In this document: one piece after another, positions 57,431 through 64,000 of the stretch
How positions within the stretch are numbered: the first letter of the stretch is position 1
Layout: each line of letters opens with the position of its first letter
Source of the DNA: Artocarpus heterophyllus
Lineage: Eukaryota > Streptophyta > Magnoliopsida > Rosales > Moraceae
DNA: 64,000 nucleotides
Direction: 5' to 3'
NCBI GenBank assembly: GCA_025403435.1
Contig: CM046354.1
Coordinates: 18,354,424-18,418,423, forward strand
Made by a program: the position numbers and the translations under genes
Notes under the pieces: generated by a model
Told to the model about the DNA's origin: nothing
The model's input: the letters and a program-made list of their open reading frames with translations, nothing else
The model's database searches: none

Positions 57431-58869
57431 ATGTATATATGAGAAGAGTAGTTGAACAAACCGTTGTGTTTTAGTCTGACTTTTAATTTTGATGAGAAAC
57501 CCTTTCCTACAGTTTCATTATGGACTGATAACCACTTTGTGCATGCTTGGTCAAGCTAAATGTGCCGTTGACTTGACCGTGTTAGAGGTTTAGATACCGG
57601 TTTAAAATTAGATTTCGGTTTAGAGGACCCAAATTGAATTCACTTTAGGCTATATGTTTGGTTTTTTTATGTTCTATTCAGAAAACGCTTGATTTTGTGG
57701 CTTCAATATTCTGGTCATATGTAAAACATTGTGTTTGGTAGTGTAGAAAAGTGGGGGAAAAGAAATTAGAAGAGGGGTCTTACGTTGGATTATTTGTTAG
57801 GTCACATAAAATTAGGAAAGAAAGAAGTGAAAAATAATGTATGGAGCCTACTATTTTTTAGTCCTTCAAACTTTGAAAACAAAAGATATTGCACAATCTA
57901 TGAGTATAAAATAATAATTTCTCCCTCATTACTTATCGTTTATTCATTTTGTATTAAGATATAATATGATAAATTTGTATAGATGATCATTTCTTTTTCT
58001 TTTCTTTTCTTTTCTTTTCTTTCTATTCTACCAAACGTTATGAAAGTTTCTTCCCTTTTCATTTTCCAGTCGGTCCATCTCTTATTTCTCTGATTACAAA
58101 TTAGCAGTAATAATAAAGGCAAGACAAATTCTTTGAATTTTGTTCATCAAAATTTTGTAACATCTTTTCTAGATAATTTGTAAGTCAGTGCTTGCCTAAC
58201 TTGGTGGATATGACCAAATTCCTTTTGGTTCTTCGTTGGCTAAACAAACTAGTTTGTCTTTCAAGTAAGTGATGACGTCTAGAGATCAGAATAATAGGTG
58301 TTGCTAAGAATGTAGAGAGAGAGAGGCTGTGGCCAAAGAGATAATAACACCAAAATATGATGTGGCATGTGACATTGTGGCACAACTATTCCAAGTTTAA
58401 TTTTTCTACCTTGCACCTACTTTGTAGAACTATGGTTGTCTAGACTTTTAAGTTTACCAGTAACTCATCAAATTATTATTTTTTTAAAAAAAAAAACCTC
58501 ATCAAATAAGCAATTGAAAATGTCCAAGTAAATCACAACCGTAGCATGAACCACTACTATATATCAACCATGCATGTGAAAACAATATAAACTCGACAGG
58601 CCGTATTTGACTTATCTGCTTTGAATTTTGGCATGTACCATATGTGTACGGAATGCTAAACTTTCCTTTTTATGGCAGGCATACGGAATAAATGGACTTA
58701 GTACGGACGCTGGAGTTATGATTGCAAAGGCGGCTTGTGTCAATTATTTCCCTCTTCCGTTTTGTAGTTTTTGAACTAGACAAAATTGCCAAACTCAAGT
58801 CACAAACCAATAGATTATATTTTGCTAACGAGTCAGAACCAATAAATTAATTATCCTTGTTAGGCATAT
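52087..58869. other. Gene-poor AT-rich intergenic DNA
   Basis: I see no gene, RNA gene or paired repeat termini. Simple repeats: (TA)n at 53579-53599, 53929-53941, 57189-57215 and 57401-57421; a (CATA)n run at 54655-54673; (TTTTC)n near 57990-58025; T- or A-runs at 54161, 55838 and 56710. Frames up to 92 codons are Phe/Ile/Lys-rich and unsupported. Confidence 0.5.
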
Positions 58870-58945
58870 GGGTGTAGCTTAGTGGTAAGACACTTGTGAA
58901 GAGCTGTTAATTCGGATTTTAAATTAAAGTCCAATTAGAAGAACT
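58870..58945 (+). repeat. tRNA-like relic or SINE head
   Basis: GGGTGTAGCTTAGTGGTAAG contains a good RNA polymerase III A box (TAGCTTAGTGG, 58875-58885). About 31 bp on, GTTAATTCGGATT is a degenerate B-box match to GGTTCGANNCC. Spacing fits, but the anticodon arm does not fold, so this is a tRNA-derived SINE fragment or tRNA pseudogene, not a functional tRNA. Confidence 0.35.
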
Positions 58946-59181
58946 CCAAACTTTTTCAACTAATTATAAAATGTATAAGCTAATCTTTTATGTAATATAT
59001 ATAAATATATATATATATTTACCTATCTTGTTAGTCGAGCTTTAGTGAATGAGGACAAAGAAATTGCATGCTTAATCGATCATCTATCACGAAAGAACAA
59101 CTTTAGTTCAAAAATGTGGATCTACTTGCAGAATCCTTTTTCCAAGAATGGACAAGTTGAAGGGCAAGAATAAAAAATAAA

Positions 59182-59633
59182 GTTATTAATACCAATAGCT
59201 CTTAAATTTTAAAGTCTTTCTTATTTTACGCCCTAAACTTTAAAAATTACTATTTTGCCTCTCAAACTTTCAAACTTACTCACTTTGCCATCTAAACTTT
59301 CAAAACTTCTCACTTTGTTCCCTAAACTTCTGATTTTCAGTTCAAATAGAGGGAATTGAACCTACGTGATTCGTACATAGATCACCTATAAAGATTTAAA
59401 AAAAATGAGATTTTATCTATTATTCAACAATATTTCCTCATCTTTGAATTGCAAATTGGAAGTTTAGAGAGCAAAGTAAGGAGCTTTGAAAATTCAGAGG
59501 TAAAATTGTGATTTTTAAAGTTTAACAGGTAAAGTGAGGTGTTTGAAACTTTAGAAAGTTAAGTAATGATTTCTAAAGTTTAAGGGCAAAATGGGAGAAA
59601 CTTTAAAATTTAAGGGTCATTGGTGTTAATAAC
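59182..59633. mobile_element. Foldback element, family F, smaller copy
   Basis: Terminal inverted repeats GTTATTAATACCAATAGCTC and, inverted from the right, GTTATTAACACCAATGACCC. Arms repeat TAAACTTTAAA and TTTTGCC motifs as in 45078-45851, with the shared core GAATTGAACCTACGTGATTC where the larger copy has GAATCAAGCCTACATGATTC. 452 bp, no coding capacity. Confidence 0.75.
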
Positions 59634-60106
59634 TCACAAAAAATAAAACGATAAAGAAAATAATCAATAAAAAAAATAAAAAAAAAATAACCAAAAAGGA
59701 GAAATTATCACAAACTATTTTAATTGCAGTCATGTTCCCTCATATAACTAAAGTGTGTGACATTGTCAGTTTCAACCAAAATTTTTTATAGCGATAGTGT
59801 AAAACTCTCACATGCTACAGTGTTAAGAAAAAATAAGCTATAGTGTAAAGCTCTCACAAGATATAGTGTTTTAACCAATTGATTGGAACCAATTGGTTCC
59901 AACCAATGCTCTCTTATTTGATAGGAGGAAGAGGGTAAAAGCATTAGTAAAAAGGCTATTGGCAAGAAGGGAATAAATGAATGATTTCAAGTCTTTTAAA
60001 AAACTGCAATTTCAATTTGAATCTCTTCTACCACAGAGGAATTAGAGGAAGGAATCTATACTAAACATAATTAGAAAAATGTCCCTCTTGTCCTTCTCTG
60101 TTTACA
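59634..60106. other. Intergenic DNA before the second gypsy-A element
   Basis: No gene. A short duplication is visible: TATAGTGTAAA-CTCTCACA occurs near 59797 and again near 59840, each followed by ACAGTGTT or ATAGTGTT. Confidence 0.5.
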
Positions 60107-60379
60107 TGTAACGTCTCGAAATTTATTTAATATTAATGTAATGTAAATGATGAATTAGTGTGCCATAATTAAAGTTCTAACTTTAATTAGATTATTTGGT
60201 TGGATTTTTTAGTTTTTGGTTGTTTTGTTAAATTGATGTGTTCAAAAGATTCCTTGTTGATTTAAAATGATGTTTTGAGTTTTAAAACACAACAATTTGT
60301 AAAATGTTAAAAATACTCCGTTTTGCAAAACCGTGGGCGGCACATGGTTTTCGCACAGTAAAACCGCCCACCGATTTTC

Positions 60380-60390
60380 TCTATTTATTT
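60380..60390 (+). promoter_or_regulatory. Candidate TATA box of gypsy-A LTR
   Basis: TCTATTTATTT followed by a CT-rich patch. The arrangement is conserved in every gypsy-A LTR here (about 21020, 32010, 39195, 60380; CTATTTATAT in the first), which supports a core promoter. It puts the palindrome array about 570 bp downstream, in the transcribed part. Confidence 0.5.
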
Positions 60391-60953
60391 CCCTTTCTCT
60401 CACTCTCTCTCCTCATTCTCACGCGTCTCTCTCTCTCTTCACTCTCCCTCTCGGCAGCCTCTCTCTCTCTAATTTCTTCAAAAAATTTTTGGTTTCCATT
60501 CGAATCCAAGCTTCGGAACAGCAAGGAGGAAGCTCGGGAACGTGATTCGGCAACCGAGAACGCGGATTGAAGCTTCGATTCGAGGTTAGATTCGAAATTT
60601 CTAAACTTTTTTCAAAATTTTCGATTTTGTGTGTTTTTGAAATCTAAGCTTGTTTAAGCTTAGAAAACCGTGGATTTGTGTTAAATGAGCTTAGAACAAC
60701 TAGAATCTAAACCTAGATTGAAGAAAAACGGATTGGATTCAAGATTTTTATTTTTCTCCTCTTTTTCTCATTTTCGGATTTTTGAGGATTTCGAGTTCAA
60801 ATGTTGTTTAAATGATTCCAAACATGTTTTAGAATGTTTTTCTATCAACTATAGTTATTTTTCATGCCTGGGAATTGAGAAAAACAGGTTGGAATTCAGA
60901 TTTGGATTTTGGGGATCGAGAAACCCGTGGCTGGGATTTCTGGATCTTCTCAG

Positions 60954-61122
60954 TTCGGCAGGCCGAAGTTCATGTTCGGCAGGCCGGAGTGATGATCGGC
61001 AGGCCGGTGTTCTTCCGATCGGCAGGCCGAATCTGGGGACATGTTCGGCAGGCCGAACTTTGCTTCCGGCAGGCCGAACTGTACAGTTCGGCAGGCCGAA
61101 GCAGGGCGTCCGGCAGGCCGAC
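60954..61122 (+). repeat. TTCGGCAGGCCGAA palindrome array, eight units
   Basis: Units start at 60954, 60975, 60995, 61018, 61044, 61065, 61087 and 61109; spacing 21, 20, 23, 26, 21, 22, 22 bp. Core CGGCAGGCCG is invariant; the flanking bases vary (TT, AT or TC before; A or G after). Each unit is a dyad with six-base arms around AG. Confidence 0.95.
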
Positions 61123-62261
61123 CGAGGCATGGAAAATTTTGTGATTTTTACCCGATTTCATTGTTTTGAACCCTGATTTAAATCCCAACCTTATAGGATG
61201 ATTTTAATGATACAAATGGCACACTAGGACATCATGAAATGATTTAGTAATTTAGAATGTCTCGAACTAGATATTGATTGACTTAGTTTGTATCTAGGAT
61301 CGTTCGTGGTTCCGTGGAGCTAACGTATAGCGGACCGGGATTACGGTGTGGGGTACCGGCACGAGTACTGAGGTAGGACTTCTATCCTTTTTCTTTGGTA
61401 GCCTGGTTTTGAAATGATTTGGCTTTGAAAAGGATTTCTATCAAAATGTTTTCAACGGATGTTTGAAAATGGTTTTATTGGTTATATTTTTATATACCGT
61501 GACATGAAATGAATTTCATAATGAATGTAATTGACAACACTCGGTAATTGGGTTTTGAATGATAATGATAATAAACACATGGGCATGATGCCATATCAGA
61601 GATCGGGTCGTGATCGACCTTGGGGGCAGGTCCCGAAACCCAGCTGGGCCACTACGGTGGTGATATCATGGTTTGCCTAGGTAAAAGTAAACTGGTGTTT
61701 TGATTTGACGAGTAGACTGTTCTGTGTCAGAACGGTTCTACTCAATTTATTTATTTATTTATTCAAGTTCCCTTTCTGTATAACTCCTGATAATGTTATG
61801 TTTCTTTGCATTAAATTATTTTATAAAACTTAGTCCTACTGAGCCTTTCGCTCACGTTTTATTGTTTTAAATTCCCCCCTCTAGGTGGTTTCCCATTTAG
61901 GTTTGGAGAAGATTCTTCGGACCAAACTCAGGAGCAATAGGAGAATCTATTTACATTCTGTATTTATTAATCAAGGCATGTAAGACTTAACTTTATTTGT
62001 ACTTGGACTGTAATTGTATTTGTGATATTGTCAGATCCATGTGTGTGCACAAGTTGTGGGTTGTGGAACCCATATTCGCGGTTTTTATTCAATTATTATT
62101 ATTTGCTTAATATTTATAAATTCTTTTATCAAATGTGGTGGAAAATCTTCTTTATTTCTTGCTTAATTGGATTCTCAAACTCTCGGTTTTCAATTAAACT
62201 CTCTTTTAATTAACCTAAATATTCCGCCACGTCACCTCCCGTACTCCGGGGCGTGACAGAA

Positions 62262-62273
62262 TGGTATCAGAGC
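62262..62273 (+). promoter_or_regulatory. gypsy-A primer-binding site
   Basis: TGGTATCAGAGC, three bases after the LTR, complementary to the 3' end of initiator tRNA-Met; undamaged. Confidence 0.95.
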
Positions 62274-62363
62274 TCAAGGTTATGAACCTTGGGAATTGTG
62301 CACACATAGGTTTGACAATGAAATACCTCTGACAGTCCAAATTTTGTTTTCAGAAGTGAGAGA

Positions 62364-64000
62364 ATGGCACCTAGACGTCGCTCGACAGCTGACGCCGAGT
62401 TCGGAAATGATGAGGGCCTGATGAGGTCTATGATTGCGGCTTTCCGGCAGATGGCAGCCAGGACTAGACCGGAAGACTCCAGTGTTGGTAGTCGGCATGC
62501 TTTCTTTAAGGAATTTCGGCGGGCGTCTATTTCGACTTTTGATGGCAATGGGGATCCGCAGTTAGCTGAATATTGGTTGGATTCGATCTTGAAGCATCTG
62601 GATACCCTTGGTGTGCCTGAGGAGTATCGTGTGGAGTTTGCGGCGTATAAGCTCGAGGGTGGCGCTAACACCTGGTGGAAACAAACTAAGCGTCTGGAGC
62701 GCGGTGGCGATATCGGTTGGGACAAGTTCGAGGATCTGTTCTATGATCGGTATTTTCCGCAGGGGTATAGGGATCAGAAGGCAGCTGAGTTTTATAGACT
62801 GCAGCAGGGTGATCTTTCAGTTCGGGAGTACGAGGCAAAGTTTAGCGAGTTGGCTAGGTTTGCTCCATCAGCTGTGGCATCGGAGCGCGAGAAATGCATC
62901 AAGTTTCAGGAAGGACTCAAGGCTCCTATTCGGCGGCAGTTGGTTGCTCTACGGCTTAGGAGTTTCGGAGAGCTTGTGTCGTCGGCGATCTCCGTGGAGA
63001 ATGATTATGTGCAGTATTGTGAAGATCGAGCCAAGGCTTCAGGAGGACCGCAGAGGAGTGGCAGGAAGAGCACCAGTAGTCGTCCAGCTCCGGGGAAAGG
63101 CAAGCAAGGCGGTGCGACCAGTGGCAGTAGCAGTTCGTCTGGCAGCGGGCGCAGCAACCCCTACAGCTTTCATTGTCATTTTTGTCAGCAGCCCGGACAC
63201 ATCAAGAGGAATTGCCCGATCAGGAGTGCTCGTCTTGGATCGCAGACCGGGGAGGATGCCAGTCGTCAGTCTCAGCCTCAGCCTCAGACCCTACCTCCGC
63301 CTCCGCAGTACCCGCAGTTGCAGTATCCACAGTTTTCTCCTCAGCAATTCTCATATCCGGCACGGGGACAGCAGCCGCAGTATTTTCAGCGCAGTGTTCC
63401 TCAGTATAGAGCTCCGAGTACAGGTAGTGTGCAGTCGTCTCCATCTCAGCAGTATCGGCCGAGTAATGCAGGACCCAGCAATGTCGGTAGAGGAAAAGGG
63501 AAGGCGCCAGTGCAGGTTCATGCAATGGCATCTGGAGGGTCAGATTCTCAGACTGGTAACGCGGTTGTCGATGGTATGGTTTTGGTTTCTAGATCTCTAG
63601 CTCGCGTTTTATTTGATACCGGTGCCTCTCATTCTCTCATTTCGAGTTCTTTTGTACATGCCTTGGGATTAGAAGTAGAAGAGTTTAAGGAACCCCTAGT
63701 TATAACTTCTCCCTTGGGGCGGGTGTGTGTAAATTGTGTGTGTAAATCTTGTAAAATAAAGATTGGGGATGAGATTTTGAAAAGTGATTTGATTATACTC
63801 CCCATGAGTTCCTATGATGTGATTTTAGGGATGGACTGGTTGTCCAGGTATAGTGCAGTTGTGGACTGCCAACTTAGAAAAGTGACCCTAGTGTCTGATA
63901 GGGGAACGGTGATCACTTACCAGGGTGGTGGTGATTGGCTAATGAGTGAGCGTCTCATGAAGTCATGTCTAGGAGGGCGAAGGAATCTAGATTGTTTTGC
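62364..64000 (+). CDS. gypsy-A gag-protease polyprotein, open and running off the window
   Basis: From ATG at 62364, 106 bases after the LTR, the frame stays open for 545 codons to the window edge with no stop. Gag core near residues 50-200 (FDGNGDPQLAEYWLDSI, LSVREYEAKF); CCHC zinc knuckle with C271, C274, H279, C284 (CHFCQQPGHIKRNC); a Gln/Pro/Ser-rich linker (about 300-385); protease catalytic motif DTGA at 418-421 (LFDTGASHSLIS) and ILGMDWL further on. RT and beyond lie outside. The intact frame, perfect PBS and crisp LTR suggest a recently inserted, possibly active copy. A 330-codon frame at 62608-63600 is a shadow of this one. Confidence 0.93.
   Translation, partial: MAPRRRSTADAEFGNDEGLMRSMIAAFRQMAARTRPEDSSVGSRHAFFKEFRRASISTFDGNGDPQLAEYWLDSILKHLDTLGVPEEYRVEFAAYKLEGGANTWWKQTKRLERGGDIGWDKFEDLFYDRYFPQGYRDQKAAEFYRLQQGDLSVREYEAKFSELARFAPSAVASEREKCIKFQEGLKAPIRRQLVALRLRSFGELVSSAISVENDYVQYCEDRAKASGGPQRSGRKSTSSRPAPGKGKQGGATSGSSSSSGSGRSNPYSFHCHFCQQPGHIKRNCPIRSARLGSQTGEDASRQSQPQPQTLPPPPQYPQLQYPQFSPQQFSYPARGQQPQYFQRSVPQYRAPSTGSVQSSPSQQYRPSNAGPSNVGRGKGKAPVQVHAMASGGSDSQTGNAVVDGMVLVSRSLARVLFDTGASHSLISSSFVHALGLEVEEFKEPLVITSPLGRVCVNCVCKSCKIKIGDEILKSDLIILPMSSYDVILGMDWLSRYSAVVDCQLRKVTLVSDRGTVITYQGGGDWLMSERLMKSCLGGRRNLDCF

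Larger units (their letters stand above)
60107..62258 (+). repeat. gypsy-A 5' LTR (younger element)
   Basis: Starts TGTAACGTCTCG, ends CTCCGGGGCGTGACA, 2152 bp, followed by a perfect primer site. A TATA-like CTCTATTTATTT near 60380 precedes a CT-rich tract, then the eight-unit palindrome array. The element's right half lies beyond the window. Confidence 0.95.

Noticed and set aside
60685..61176. 163-codon frame (and antisense partners at 60855-61188, 28482-28821) with repeated AGR and RPAE motifs
   Set aside because: It translates the palindrome array inside a non-coding LTR region; the periodic residues come from the DNA repeat, and other LTR copies break the frame.
62608..63600. Long 330-codon open frame, Arg/Ser-rich
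   Set aside because: It is an alternate frame of the intact gag-protease coding sequence starting at 62364; no domain of its own.

Overview
This is a nuclear window from a plant, almost certainly a eudicot. It has AT-rich intergenic DNA, tRNA-iMet-primed LTR retrotransposons, Helitron-like, CACTA-like and foldback elements, and one intron-free plant-specific C2H2 zinc-finger gene with QALGGH fingers and an EAR motif. I cannot name the species. No bacterial, organellar or viral-particle genes were seen.

Layout. 1-7230: nested LTRs. A very long LTR family (gypsy-B, about 4.1 kb) is interrupted by an inverted solo copy of itself (2610-6748) and, further left, by a Sirevirus-like LTR that is itself cut by an LTR of the family called element L. 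8486-9829: a head-to-tail run of Helitron-like elements. 9900-26180: one old antisense Ty1/copia element (Tork-like), split by element L (10148-19207) and by a gypsy-A solo LTR (20753-22876); its reading frame rejoins exactly across both target-site duplications. 27409-31607: an antisense gypsy-A solo LTR containing a 2 kb Sirevirus-like solo LTR. 31739-41067: a complete but decayed gypsy-A element (Ty3/gypsy chromovirus, Tekay-like). 43861-45851: three MITE or foldback elements. 46913-47479: the only convincing host gene, a ZAT11-like repressor. 49991-52084: a large foldback element made of a strand-switching degenerate array. 52087-60106: gene-poor DNA with one further foldback copy and a tRNA-like relic. 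60107-64000: the 5' end of a second gypsy-A element whose gag-protease frame is still fully open at the window edge.

Two points deserve attention. First, element L has LTRs, a primer site and a polypurine tract like those of gypsy-A, but no gag-pol. It carries an intron-free LONELY GUY (LOG)-like sequence (cytokinin riboside 5'-monophosphate phosphoribohydrolase family) and a second unidentified ORF. It looks like a non-autonomous retroelement that captured host coding sequence. Second, the LTRs carry family-specific arrays of short palindromes. Three families repeat them every 20-26 bp (about two helical turns), and gypsy-A and the Sirevirus-like LTR, from different superfamilies, share the same palindrome TTCGGCAGGCCGAA with the same pitch.

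How parts relate: gypsy-A elements could supply proteins in trans to element L, whose ends they resemble. Decayed copies show repeated CAG-to-TAG and TGG-to-TGA changes, as expected from deamination of methylated cytosine. The zinc-finger gene lies in a roughly 6 kb island free of LTR elements.
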